NCBI GenBank assembly: GCA_036560445.1
Contig: DATBRG010000033.1
Location: 1-64,000, forward strand
Direction: 5' to 3'
Length of the DNA stretch: 64,000 nt
DNA from: DATBRG01 sp036560445
Lineage (GTDB): Bacteria > Pseudomonadota > Gammaproteobacteria > Burkholderiales > Methylophilaceae
The position numbers were made by a program, and so were the translations under genes. Shown piece by piece: positions 17,197 through 26,262 of this stretch. Below the pieces are notes generated by a model. That model searched no databases. It was not told where the DNA came from and saw only the letters and a program-made list of their open reading frames with translations. How positions within the stretch are numbered: the stretch's first letter is position 1; the number at the start of each line of letters is the position of its first letter.

Positions 17197-17559
17197 ATGA
17201 AGCTCTACGGCATACCCAACTGTAACACTGTAAAAAAGAGCCGCACATGGCTTGAAAGTCACGGCATTTCCTATCAGTTTCACGATTTCAAAAAGGATGG
17301 GGTTAATGCAGCGATGCTCGGCCAATGGCTTGAACAAACCACTTGGGAAAAACTGGTCAACCGAGCAGGCATGACATGGCGTAACCTGTCGGACACAGAA
17401 AAAGCGCAGGTACACGATAATGACAGTGCAATCGCCCTGATGCTGGCTAAACCAAGCGTCATTAAACGCCCGGTATTAGTCAATGATGCGCGTATTCTCC
17501 AGTTGGGTTTTGATGCAGAAAAATACGAAACCCTATTAATAGAATCATCTAAAAAATGA
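17197..17559 (+). CDS. yffB: ArsC/Spx-family protein YffB
   Basis: A 120-residue thioredoxin-fold protein of the ArsC-related YffB group. The N-terminal GIPNCNTVKKS supplies a single reactive Cys (about residue 9), followed by SRTWLESHGISYQFHDFKK; the central IKRPVLV block near residue 89 is the typical glutathione-site segment. E. coli YffB is encoded directly upstream of dapE, the same association as here, but its substrate is unknown; arsenate reduction is not implied. The stop overlaps the start of the phospholipase-D gene by four bases (ATGA). Confidence 0.85.
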   Translation: MKLYGIPNCNTVKKSRTWLESHGISYQFHDFKKDGVNAAMLGQWLEQTTWEKLVNRAGMTWRNLSDTEKAQVHDNDSAIALMLAKPSVIKRPVLVNDARILQLGFDAEKYETLLIESSKK

Positions 17560-18917
17560 ACTGGCAACAGCTGCTAGTCTCCCTGTTACTGGCCGGTTGT
17601 GCATCTGTACCTCAGGTTGAACCAGTCGCCGGACAAGCAAATACATCACCCCAAATCATCGGCGCGCGTGGCCCTCTCTCCAGGCAGGATACCAAGGCGC
17701 TACTGGCTCGCATGGGCGTTAAAGCCGAAGATGCCGATTTATTGCAGACCCACTTGGCTATTGAGCGGGAAGTAGCAGAAACGCCACTGGTCACGGGCAA
17801 TGATGTGCGCCTGTTGCGTAACGGCGACCAGACTTTTGCAGCGATGTTCGCGGCCATAAAATCTGCACGGCATACGATCAACCTGGAATATTACATCTTT
17901 GAGGATGTCAAGAACGGCAACCTCAGCCTGGGTGACCTGCTAGTCGCCAAACGCAAGGGAGGTGTAGCGATCAATATCATCTATGATGGCTACGGTTCGG
18001 CCACCACCCCAAAAGCGTTCTTCGACCGCCTCAGGGATGCAGGTGTGCAAATCGTACAATTCAACCCGCTGAACCCGTTACATGCCGCCTCATTCAATCA
18101 TAGGGACCACCGCAAGATCCTCGTGATAGATGGTACGACTGCCATCGTCGGCGGGGTGAATTTGAGCGTCACCTATGAATCAGCAGGTATAGGGCATTCC
18201 GTCGGCCCGCCGGCCAATCATCAGGGTAGCCGCTGGCGCGATACGGATATGCAGATCGAGGGACTGGCAGTCGCCGAGCTGCAAAAACTCTTCCTGCAAC
18301 ATTGGCAAGAACAGAACGGCCCGGCATTGAAGGTTGCTGAATACTTTCCCACGCTTGTCGCAAAGGGCAGCGAGGTATTACGTATCATCGGCAGCGCACC
18401 AGCCAGGGGTACGCCGCGTTATTACATCACAATGTTGTCGGCGATCCAGAATGCCGACAGGAACATCTTCCTGAGCTCTGCCTTCTTTGTACCCACGCGG
18501 CAGGAAAAACGGGATTTGATAGATGCCGCCAAGCGTGGTGTCGACGTAAGGCTCCTGCTGCCGAGCGTCAGCAGCTCGGCCAGCTCTATCGAGGTCCAGC
18601 ATTCGCACTATGAAGACCTGCTGGAAGCCGGGGTCAAAATCTACGAATGCCAACACGAGATACTGCATGCCAAGACAGTCACCGTGGATGGCGTTTGGTC
18701 GGTCATCGGTTCCTCCAATTTCGATCACCGCAGCGTGCTGTTCAACGACGAAGTGGATGTCGTGGTAGTGGGTCGGGAAACCGCGCAGGAACTCCAAGCC
18801 ATGTTCGATGACGACATCAAGTCGGCCAAACAGATCACCTTTGCAGAATGGAAAAAACGGCCAGTATTGCAGGATATCAAGGATCATGTTTCCCGTTTCT
18901 GGGAAGACATGCTCTAA
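17556..18917 (+). CDS. Phospholipase-D-type cardiolipin synthase-like lipoprotein
   Basis: A 453-residue protein with two HKD phosphotransfer motifs, HRKILVID in the first half and HAKTVTVD in the second, as in cardiolipin synthases B/C. Unusually for a soluble-looking Cls protein, it begins with a short lipoprotein signal ending LAGC (Cys15), so it may be membrane-tethered on the periplasmic side. Family members join phosphatidylglycerol or phosphatidylethanolamine molecules into cardiolipin. It starts inside the end of yffB (4-base overlap), which implies translational coupling, and precedes dapE by 61 bases. Confidence 0.85.
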   Translation: MNWQQLLVSLLLAGCASVPQVEPVAGQANTSPQIIGARGPLSRQDTKALLARMGVKAEDADLLQTHLAIEREVAETPLVTGNDVRLLRNGDQTFAAMFAAIKSARHTINLEYYIFEDVKNGNLSLGDLLVAKRKGGVAINIIYDGYGSATTPKAFFDRLRDAGVQIVQFNPLNPLHAASFNHRDHRKILVIDGTTAIVGGVNLSVTYESAGIGHSVGPPANHQGSRWRDTDMQIEGLAVAELQKLFLQHWQEQNGPALKVAEYFPTLVAKGSEVLRIIGSAPARGTPRYYITMLSAIQNADRNIFLSSAFFVPTRQEKRDLIDAAKRGVDVRLLLPSVSSSASSIEVQHSHYEDLLEAGVKIYECQHEILHAKTVTVDGVWSVIGSSNFDHRSVLFNDEVDVVVVGRETAQELQAMFDDDIKSAKQITFAEWKKRPVLQDIKDHVSRFWEDML

Positions 18918-18978
18918 AGCGGGATTTGCTCAACTCAGCTAAAATGGTGGCTTTATTGCCTCCCCATATTTACCACCT

Positions 18979-20121
18979 ATGTCTACAACACTGGAACTTG
19001 CCAAAGCGCTGATTGCACGCCAATCGAACACGCCAGACGATGCCGGCTGCCAGGAATTGATGATTGCCCGCCTCGAACCGCTTGGATTCAAGGTCGAGCG
19101 CATGCGTTTTGGCGATGTCGATAATTTCTATGCGCGACGCGGCGCCAGTGGCCCACTCCTTGTATTTGCCGGCCATACCGATGTTGTCCCGACTGGTCCT
19201 GTAGAAAAATGGCATACGCCACCTTTCGAGCCAACCATCAAGGATGGCATGCTCTATGGCCGAGGTGCCGCCGATATGAAGACCTCCTGCGCCGCCTTTA
19301 TCACCGCCATTGAAGACTTTGTTGCAGCACATCCGGATCACCCCGGTTCGATCGGCCTGCTGATTACTTCGGATGAGGAAGGCGTTGCCATCAACGGTAC
19401 TGTCAAGGTAGTCCAGGCGCTGAAAGCTCGTGGCGAGCTCATCGACTATTGCATCGTCGGCGAGCCTACTTCTAACAAAGTAGTTGGTGACATGATCAAG
19501 AATGGCCGCCGCGGCTCGCTTTCGGGCAAGCTCACCGTCAAGGGTATACAAGGCCACATCGCCTATCCGCACCTGGTAAAGAACCCCATCCATATGGTCG
19601 CACCGGCCATCAAGGATATGGTCAGTACCGTGTGGGACAACGGCAACGAATACTTCCCGCCGACTTCATGGCAAATCTCCAACATGAATGGCGGCACCGG
19701 CGCGACCAATGTAGTACCGGGTGAAGTCGATATCCTGTTCAATTTCCGCTTCTGTCCAGAACTCAATCAACAAGGCAGTACCGAAAAAAACCTCAAGGAT
19801 CGCGTGCATGCCATCCTCGATAAACATACCCTGGCCTATGATCTGGAGTGGGAATATTCTCCGCCTTACATCACTCCCAGAGGCAATCTGGTTGAAGCTA
19901 TCTCCGCGGCAATAAAGCAGACTTACGGTGTCACGCCCGAGCTATCCACTACCGGCGGCACGTCAGATGGCCGTTTCATCGCCGATATCTGCAAGCAGGT
20001 CATCGAGTTCGGCCCACTCAACGCCACCATCCACAAGCTTAACGAGTGCGTGGCTGTGGCCGACATTGAACCCCTCAAGGACACCTATCGCATCACCCTA
20101 GAAAAGTTACTGCTGGCATGA
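18979..20121 (+). CDS. dapE: Succinyl-diaminopimelate desuccinylase
   Basis: A 380-residue M20-family dizinc hydrolase that frees LL-diaminopimelate from its succinyl derivative. Visible metal and catalytic motifs are FAGHTDVVPTGP (His and Asp), YGRGAADMKTS, the general base Glu in TSDEEGVAINGT, and the C-terminal GGTSDGRF and GPLNATIHKLNE. Length matches E. coli DapE. Its last four bases overlap the prmB start, so the two genes are coupled. Confidence 0.95.
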   Translation: MSTTLELAKALIARQSNTPDDAGCQELMIARLEPLGFKVERMRFGDVDNFYARRGASGPLLVFAGHTDVVPTGPVEKWHTPPFEPTIKDGMLYGRGAADMKTSCAAFITAIEDFVAAHPDHPGSIGLLITSDEEGVAINGTVKVVQALKARGELIDYCIVGEPTSNKVVGDMIKNGRRGSLSGKLTVKGIQGHIAYPHLVKNPIHMVAPAIKDMVSTVWDNGNEYFPPTSWQISNMNGGTGATNVVPGEVDILFNFRFCPELNQQGSTEKNLKDRVHAILDKHTLAYDLEWEYSPPYITPRGNLVEAISAAIKQTYGVTPELSTTGGTSDGRFIADICKQVIEFGPLNATIHKLNECVAVADIEPLKDTYRITLEKLLLA

Positions 20122-21029
20122 GTATCTACACACGTGCAATAGAGGAATTGTTTACCCTACGCGACTGGCTGCGTTTCACTGTCTCGCGTTTTGAGGAATC
20201 AAAAGTATTTTATGGGCATGGTACTGACAACGCGTACGATGAGGCTGCCTGGCTGATCCTGTCGGCATTGCACCTGCCGCATGATACGCTGGAGAACTTT
20301 CTCGACGCCGCCATCACCGAGCCTGAACGCAAACACCTGGCGCACCTGATCGAGCGTCGCGTCGCTGAGCGCGTGCCAACCGCTTATCTGGTGAGAGAGG
20401 CCTGGCTAAAAGGCTTCAAGTTTTATGTAGATGAACGCGTCATCGTGCCGCGCTCCTTCATTGCCGAGTTGCTGGAAGAGCAACTTGCACCATGGATCGA
20501 ATACCCGGAAATGGTGGAAAGCGCCGCCGACATCTGTACCGGTAGCGGTTGCCTCGGCATCTTGCTGGCTAATGCCTTCCCCAATGCGGATATTGATGTG
20601 GTAGATATTTCATCTGATGCCATCGCCGTGGCCAACATCAACATTACCAACTATGACCTGCACGACCAGGTCCATGCCACCCAGTCCGACATGTTCAGTG
20701 CCTTGCAGGGCAAGACCTACGACCTGATCATCAGCAACCCGCCTTATGTAGATGCGCCGTCCATGGCGGCATTGCCTCAGGAATATCGCAACGAGCCGCA
20801 ACTGGCGCTGGGCAGCGGCACGGCAGGCCTGGATCATACCCATACCCTGCTGCGTGAAGCATCGAAACACCTGAATGATGGCGGCCTGCTGGTGGTGGAA
20901 ATCGGCCATAACCGCGACGCATTGCTGGCGGCTTATCCGGATATGGTATTTACCTGGCTGGAAGTTGAGGCAGGTAACGAATTTGTATTCTTGCTGACAA
21001 AAGAACAGCTCAATAGAACCGCAAATTAA
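20118..21029 (+). CDS. prmB: Ribosomal protein L3 N5-glutamine methyltransferase
   Basis: A 303-residue SAM-dependent methyltransferase that modifies a glutamine of L3. The N-terminal helical part has AAWLILSALHLP, the SAM-binding motif I is ADICTGSGCLGILLA, and the catalytic NPPY motif stands in ISNPPYVDAPSM. The N-terminal part and the FIAELLEEQ segment separate PrmB from the release-factor enzyme PrmC. It starts in an ATGA overlap with the dapE stop and is the last plus-strand gene before a convergent minus-strand gene. Confidence 0.92.
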   Translation: MSIYTRAIEELFTLRDWLRFTVSRFEESKVFYGHGTDNAYDEAAWLILSALHLPHDTLENFLDAAITEPERKHLAHLIERRVAERVPTAYLVREAWLKGFKFYVDERVIVPRSFIAELLEEQLAPWIEYPEMVESAADICTGSGCLGILLANAFPNADIDVVDISSDAIAVANINITNYDLHDQVHATQSDMFSALQGKTYDLIISNPPYVDAPSMAALPQEYRNEPQLALGSGTAGLDHTHTLLREASKHLNDGGLLVVEIGHNRDALLAAYPDMVFTWLEVEAGNEFVFLLTKEQLNRTAN

Positions 21030-21074
21030 ATTGCGCTATTATCACTGGCGCCCTCAGCTGGGCTGTATTACAAG

Positions 21075-21611
21075 TTAAGGAAAAACAGGGTGTTTGGCTG
21101 GCCATACACCATAATAGTTGGCCTCGGGATGCAAGGTCTCAACCACTCTGCGGATTTCATTAACACGATGCAGCGGCACTGCCACTATCATCATCACTTC
21201 ACCCTTGGATATTCTCTCCTTGGCGGCCTCCAGAACTGAACTGGACAGTCCAACCCCGAGTAGCGCCATGCCAACACAACCACTGAATGCCCCTACAACT
21301 GACGTGATTGCAAGAATCCCGGTCCACTCCAGATTGGTATACCAGAGTGGAAAATAGCCCGGTGGAATGACCAGCGTCAGAATACCAGCAATCAGGCCCA
21401 AGGCTGCTCCAACGAGTATCCCCATACCGCCCTCATGCAATGCATCAGTTCTTTCAAGAACATCTGCGGGTTGCATTCTATGGGCCAGATTAGTGCCGGG
21501 CTTTATCAGGAAGTGAATGTTTCGATTATCAACACAGGCAAGTAGCATCTCTTTCCAGGCATGCCGGGCTGCACTGATGTCGGGAAGCATAAAATACAGT
21601 CTGCGGTTCAT
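21075..21611 (-). CDS. Small membrane protein of unknown function (DUF1269-like)
   Basis: 178 residues. A soluble N-terminal domain starts RRLYFMLPDISAARHAWKEML and continues to about residue 65; two glycine-rich hydrophobic segments follow (about 68-90 and 103-130), then a C-terminal soluble part with GEVMMIVAVPLHRVNEIRRVVE. The layout resembles the DUF1269 stress-associated membrane proteins, but I do not claim a function. It stands alone between prmB and rluB. Confidence 0.65.
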   Translation of the reverse strand: MNRRLYFMLPDISAARHAWKEMLLACVDNRNIHFLIKPGTNLAHRMQPADVLERTDALHEGGMGILVGAALGLIAGILTLVIPPGYFPLWYTNLEWTGILAITSVVGAFSGCVGMALLGVGLSSSVLEAAKERISKGEVMMIVAVPLHRVNEIRRVVETLHPEANYYGVWPAKHPVFP

Positions 21612-21745
21612 TTTACTCTCCTCAAGTAGAAGTAAAATTAATTCACATCCTATGTTTACGCTTCCTGAGTAAATTAATCAAGTATTAACCTGATCTTAAT
21701 TAACAAACCAAATTATTAGAATAAACTGGTGAGGAAATGGGTACG

Positions 21746-22867
21746 CTATCCGCGACCGCGATTCCTGTCACTACGCTTCTGCTGCTTGGGGGCGGTTAAA
21801 TCCGAGCCTTGCCTGATGCGGCGATTTGCAGCCGGTTTTCTTGGTTTGGCTGGCGCTATGTTTTTACTTACTCCCGGCCGGCCGGCACCGGGCTTTCTAT
21901 CTGCGTTTGGTTCTTCCGCGCCAATCGCTGCAATACGCTCTGTCTTGTTTTTGTAGCCCGTAGCTGGGGCTCGTGAGGCTTTCGCCTCTTTTGGCATAAA
22001 AGTCTTACCGATTTTTTCTTTTTCGCGTGTACTAAGCTGTTTTGGTGGAGCCTTGGGCGCTTCCAACCCGGCCCATTCCAATAGGTTTACGACTTCTTTT
22101 GGCTCCAGCTCCAGCATCATGCCGCGCTTGAGGCGTGGCGGCAGGTTGATAGGGCCGAAACGCACACGCATGAGTCGGCTGACAGGTAACTGGAACGCCT
22201 CAAACAAACGCCTTACTTCGCGGTTACGGCCTTCACGCAGCACTACCTGATACCAGTGGTTAGAACCCTCGCCACCTTGAGGGTGAATCAGGTCAAAACT
22301 GGCTGGGCCATCATCCAGCTCTATGCCTTGGGTCAATTGCAGCATCTGACCTTCAGTAAGCTCACCAAAAATACGTACAGCATATTCTCGCTCTACTTCA
22401 TAACGAGGGTGCATGAAGCGGTTAGCCAATTCGCCAGAGGTGGTAAATATCAGTAAGCCCGATGTGTTCATGTCGAGACGGCCAATGGCAATCCATTTGG
22501 CGTTCTTTACATGTGGCAATTTATCAAACACTGTCGCCCGGTTTTCTGGGTCATCCTGACTAACAATCTCGCCCTCAGGCTTATGGTAGAGCAATACCTT
22601 TGGCAACTCAGCCTCAAACGGCAGGCGCAAGGGTCGGCTATCCAGTCTGATTACATCCGTGGGCACCACGCCCGCTCCCACCTGGGCTGGCTTACCATTG
22701 ATAGTCACACGACCACTGGCAATCAATGCTTCCATGTCTCGGCGCGATCCCAGGCCTGCAAGTGCCAGTAGCTTGTGCAAGCGCTGGGGCACCGCATCGG
22801 GGTCTGCCACAACAGGTTTAGGATTGATGCTGCGCGGGTCGCGCTGCTGCTTGAAGGGACGAGCCAT
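21746..22867 (-). CDS. rluB: 23S rRNA pseudouridine synthase RluB
   Basis: A 373-residue RsuA-family enzyme that makes pseudouridine in helix 89 of 23S rRNA (position 2605 in E. coli). An N-terminal S4 RNA-binding domain (about 28-85, RLHKLLALAGLGSRRDMEALI) precedes the catalytic core with Asp in GRLDMNTSGLLIFT and the downstream LREGRNREVRRLFE. The last 110 or so residues are a low-complexity Lys/Arg/Ala/Pro-rich tail, common in this family and probably RNA-binding. Conserved neighbours scpB and scpA lie just upstream on the same strand. Confidence 0.92.
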   Translation of the reverse strand: MARPFKQQRDPRSINPKPVVADPDAVPQRLHKLLALAGLGSRRDMEALIASGRVTINGKPAQVGAGVVPTDVIRLDSRPLRLPFEAELPKVLLYHKPEGEIVSQDDPENRATVFDKLPHVKNAKWIAIGRLDMNTSGLLIFTTSGELANRFMHPRYEVEREYAVRIFGELTEGQMLQLTQGIELDDGPASFDLIHPQGGEGSNHWYQVVLREGRNREVRRLFEAFQLPVSRLMRVRFGPINLPPRLKRGMMLELEPKEVVNLLEWAGLEAPKAPPKQLSTREKEKIGKTFMPKEAKASRAPATGYKNKTERIAAIGAEEPNADRKPGAGRPGVSKNIAPAKPRKPAANRRIRQGSDLTAPKQQKRSDRNRGRG

Positions 22868-22994
22868 GGTTACTTATGCTTTGAAAAATAAGTGCTTATT
22901 ATAAAGGCAGACTAGCTCACAGAAATTAAAACTTGTTCAGACTTAACTTACTGAGAGAAAAAATCCATTCCTGCCACGCTGGCTGCAGCTCGAT

Positions 22995-23546
22995 TTAGAG
23001 ATCCAGCGGGATTTCAACCTGCGCAAAATTCTCCATCGGCGGGAGTTCAGAAAGTGAGCGCAGGTTAAGGTCATCAAGAAAGGTTTTGGTAGTGGCAAAC
23101 AACGAGGGGCGACCCGGCACATCACGCTCACCCACAATATCGATCCAGTCACGCTCCTGCAGCATGCGGATGATGTTGGGATTGACTGCCACACCGCGAA
23201 TCTCTTCAATATCCCCACGCGTCACCGGCTGGCGATAAGCAATAATGGCCAATGTCTCCAGCGCCGCACGGGAATAGCGTTGCGGTTTTTCCGGGCTCAG
23301 GCGCGCAAGGAATGGCGCATATTCGGCGCGCGCTTGGAAACGCCAGCCACTGGCTACCTGCACTAGCTCCATCGTACGTTGTTGCCAATCAGCCTTGAGT
23401 TCATCTAGCAGCATACGCAACGTAGCCCGCTCCATGCGATCCGCAAACAGCCGCGTCAATTCATCCAAAGAAAGAGGCTGTGAGGATGTCAGCAAGGCCG
23501 CTTCAATCACCAGCTTCATTTCTGCGATGGTTTGCGGCTCGTTCAT
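22995..23546 (-). CDS. scpB: Segregation and condensation protein B
   Basis: A 183-residue winged-helix protein that with ScpA and Smc forms the condensin complex for chromosome compaction. The conserved segments are IEAALLTSSQPLSLDEL near the start and ALETLAIIAYRQPVTRGDIEEIRG in two blocks around residues 95-118, then WIDIVGERDVPGRPSLF. It begins three bases after the scpA stop. Smc itself is not in the window. Confidence 0.93.
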   Translation of the reverse strand: MNEPQTIAEMKLVIEAALLTSSQPLSLDELTRLFADRMERATLRMLLDELKADWQQRTMELVQVASGWRFQARAEYAPFLARLSPEKPQRYSRAALETLAIIAYRQPVTRGDIEEIRGVAVNPNIIRMLQERDWIDIVGERDVPGRPSLFATTKTFLDDLNLRSLSELPPMENFAQVEIPLDL

Positions 23547-23549
23547 ATC

Positions 23550-24338
23550 TCAGGCAATTTGCAAATAGATTGGCGAGAACGCCACCTGTTGTGTCATTTT
23601 TACCATGCCTTCCTTGACCAGCTCAAGGATAGCCAGAAAACATACGACCAGCTTCGGCAGCCCATCATTCCGAATATCAAACAAGGCGGCAAACTCCAGC
23701 AACTTATCCTGCTGCAAACGTCGCAGAATCTGGCTCATGTGTTCGCGCACCGACAGTTCATCACGGCTGATCTTGTGGTGTGCAAACTTGCTGGCGCGTT
23801 CCAGTACTGCCTGCCAGGCAGCCATCAGTTCATCCAGTGATACTGTGGGTGGCTGTACTTCAATAATCTGCTGGTAATAAGCCTGTGCTACCAAAATCTC
23901 GCGCCCGACCTGCGGCAAGTCATCCAGTTTTTGCCCGGCCAGCTTGATAGATTCATATTCCATCAGGCGCCTGACCAGTTCCGCCCGCGGATCATCTTCC
24001 TGTTCGATCTCAGCCGGTTTTGGCAATAGCATGCGCGACTTGATTTCAATGAGCATCGCGGACATGAGCAAATAATCGGCCGCCAGTTCCAGCTTGATGG
24101 AACGCATTTTCTCAACGTAATCCATGTATTGGCGGGTCAGGTCAGCCATCGGGATATCGAGGATATCCAGGTTATGTTTGCGTATCAGGTAAAGCAATAA
24201 ATCCAGCGGGCCTTCAAATGCCTCCAGGTAAACTTCCAGAGCATCTGGCGGTATGTATAAATCCTGCGGCAGCGCGGTAATGGTCTCGCCATGGATGCGC
24301 GCTTGAGAGCCGCCTACATTCGCCAGAGACTCAATCAC
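23550..24338 (-). CDS. scpA: Segregation and condensation protein A
   Basis: A 262-residue kleisin that bridges Smc heads. The N-terminal signature FEGPLDLLLYLIRKHNLDI is present at about residues 39-57, followed by a helical middle and a C-terminal winged helix. It starts with GTG, overlapping the trpS stop by four bases (GTGA), and is followed by scpB, a classic scpA-scpB pair. The role in condensation follows from the family. Confidence 0.93.
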   Translation of the reverse strand: MIESLANVGGSQARIHGETITALPQDLYIPPDALEVYLEAFEGPLDLLLYLIRKHNLDILDIPMADLTRQYMDYVEKMRSIKLELAADYLLMSAMLIEIKSRMLLPKPAEIEQEDDPRAELVRRLMEYESIKLAGQKLDDLPQVGREILVAQAYYQQIIEVQPPTVSLDELMAAWQAVLERASKFAHHKISRDELSVREHMSQILRRLQQDKLLEFAALFDIRNDGLPKLVVCFLAILELVKEGMVKMTQQVAFSPIYLQIA

Positions 24339-25537
24339 GAGTAATTAAGCCCCATGGCTTCACGCACGTCTCGCATGGTCTCACGTGCCAGTTTACGTGC
24401 ACGCTCGCAACCTTCCGCAACGACGTTCTTGATCAAAGTAGGGTCTTCTGCATACATGGCAGCGCGTTCCTGTATTGGCTTCAACTCATTGAGCACACCG
24501 TCAATCACTGGCTGTTTGCACTCAATACAACCTATGCCGGCACTACGGCAACCGTTCTGCACCCATTGCTTGGTATCATCCTCGGAATAGACCTCATGCA
24601 ACTGCCACACCGGGCATTTTGCCGGATCGCCCGGGTCAGTGCGGCGCACCCGCGCTGGATCAGTCGGCATGGTTTTGATCTTCTTGGCAATGCTGTCAGG
24701 GTGCTCACGCAATGAAATCGTGTTGTTATAGGATTTAGACATTTTCTGCCCATCAAGGCCGGGCATCTTTGATGCCGGCGTGAGCTTGTATTCAGGCTCC
24801 ACCAGTATCATCTTGCCGCCACCTTCGAGATAACCCAGTAAACGCTCGCGGTCACCCAGGCTCAAACCTTGCTGCTCTTCAATCAGTGCACGTGCAGAGT
24901 CCAGCGCCTCATCATCACCACTCTCCTGGTAACGATTTCGTAGTTCTTCATACAGCGAACCTTTTTTGCCGCCTAATTTCTTGATGGCAGCATGGGCTTT
25001 CTCTTCAAAACCGGGTTCACGGCCGTATATATGGTTAAAGCGCCGGGCAATTTCACGCGTAAATTCGATATGAGGAATCTGGTCTTCACCAACTGGCACC
25101 TGGGTCGCCCTGTAGATCAGGATATCTGCGCTTTGTAGTAGCGGGTAACCGAGAAAACCGTAAGTGGAAAGGTCTTTATGTGCCAGCTTTTCCTGCTGGT
25201 CTTTGTAGGTTGGAACGCGTTCAAGCCAGCCCAAAGGCGTAATCATGGAGAGCAGCGTGAACAGCTCAGCATGTTCAGGTACACGGGACTGGATAAAGAT
25301 GATCGCATTGGCAGGATCCACACCTGCTGCCAGCCAATCGATCACCATTTCCCACACATTTTCTTCAATGACTTCAGGGGTATCGTAATGGGTGGTCAGT
25401 GCATGCCAGTCAGCAACGAAGAACAGACATTCATGCTCGTGTTGCAGCCTGATCCAATTTTTTAATACGCCGTGATAATGACCAAGATGCAAACTGCCGG
25501 TGGGCCGCATGCCCGATAAAACGCGCTCAACCGCCAT
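24335..25537 (-). CDS. trpS: Tryptophanyl-tRNA synthetase
   Basis: A 400-residue class I aminoacyl-tRNA synthetase. The HIGH-type motif is PTGSLHLGHYHG near residue 12 and the KMSKS loop is GQKMSKSYNN. It is about 60 residues longer than E. coli TrpS because of an insertion between the Rossmann half and KMSKS (around LIEEQQGLSLGDRERLLGYLEGG as a region), a form found in betaproteobacteria. The C-terminal part holds Cys residues in CRSAGIGCIEC that might bind metal. It heads the scpA-scpB group. Confidence 0.94.
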   Translation of the reverse strand: MAVERVLSGMRPTGSLHLGHYHGVLKNWIRLQHEHECLFFVADWHALTTHYDTPEVIEENVWEMVIDWLAAGVDPANAIIFIQSRVPEHAELFTLLSMITPLGWLERVPTYKDQQEKLAHKDLSTYGFLGYPLLQSADILIYRATQVPVGEDQIPHIEFTREIARRFNHIYGREPGFEEKAHAAIKKLGGKKGSLYEELRNRYQESGDDEALDSARALIEEQQGLSLGDRERLLGYLEGGGKMILVEPEYKLTPASKMPGLDGQKMSKSYNNTISLREHPDSIAKKIKTMPTDPARVRRTDPGDPAKCPVWQLHEVYSEDDTKQWVQNGCRSAGIGCIECKQPVIDGVLNELKPIQERAAMYAEDPTLIKNVVAEGCERARKLARETMRDVREAMGLNYS

Positions 25538-25583
25538 AGTAATTAATAACCCAGAAAAAAGATAAAGGCATTATACGAAAACT

Positions 25584-26249
25584 CTATACAAATACTTGAG
25601 AAATCACGCTCATGACTGCAAAAACAAATGGGTTCATGATGGTGCCGAGCAAGTGGGTAAACAGCAGCACCAGCAGGATGATGAACCCATAAGGCTCAAT
25701 GCGCGCAAACTTTGCGGCCAAGTGATTGGGTAGCAAGCTTACGACGATACGGCCGCCATCCAGCGGCGGCAAAGGCAGCAGGTTAAGCACCATGAGTACG
25801 ACATTGATCAGCACACCCACGGCACCCATGAAAGCAGCCGGCGCTGCCAGGTCTGGCGGCAATACGCCATGCAGATTGATGAACAACGCCCACAAAATAG
25901 CCATGACTAGGTTGGATAGTGGGCCAGCAGCAGCCACCCACAGCATATCCTTCTTGGGGTTGCGCAAACGTGAAAAATCGACCGGTACCGGCTTTGCCCA
26001 GCCAAACAGCATACCGCCTGCAAACATGGTAATGGCAGGGACGAGAATGGTGCCGACCGGGTCGATATGGCGAATCGGGTTGAGGCTGATACGGCCCATG
26101 GCTTGTGCGGTCATATCGCCAAAATAACGTGCTGCATAGCCATGCGCCGCTTCATGTACGGTAATGGCAAAAATCACCGGGATGGCAGAGACCGTGATTT
26201 TCTGCACAGTACCAAGTGCGAAGAAGCCTTGTAAGAGTTCAAATAACAT
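25584..26249 (-). CDS. Site-2 protease family (M50) membrane metalloprotease
   Basis: A 221-residue polytopic zinc protease of the M50 family. The zinc motif HEAAHGYAARYFGD lies in the second hydrophobic segment (about residue 33), and the third ligand is the Asp of LPLPPLDGGRI about 115 residues later, with four to six transmembrane helices. No PDZ domain, unlike RseP. Start at 26249 is favoured by the AGGAAG about six bases upstream, giving a 13-base gap from yciO; an upstream GTG-type extension would overlap yciO. The substrate is unknown. Confidence 0.88.
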   Translation of the reverse strand: MLFELLQGFFALGTVQKITVSAIPVIFAITVHEAAHGYAARYFGDMTAQAMGRISLNPIRHIDPVGTILVPAITMFAGGMLFGWAKPVPVDFSRLRNPKKDMLWVAAAGPLSNLVMAILWALFINLHGVLPPDLAAPAAFMGAVGVLINVVLMVLNLLPLPPLDGGRIVVSLLPNHLAAKFARIEPYGFIILLVLLFTHLLGTIMNPFVFAVMSVISQVFV

Positions 26250-26262
26250 GTTGATCTTCCTA

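Noticed and set aside
18970..19593. A 207-codon open frame antisense to dapE
   Set aside because: It is a mirror of dapE codon structure with no motifs or ribosome-binding site.
21030..21074. GCCCTCAGCTGGGC hairpin as a terminator after prmB
   Set aside because: The stem is only four bases and no T run follows.
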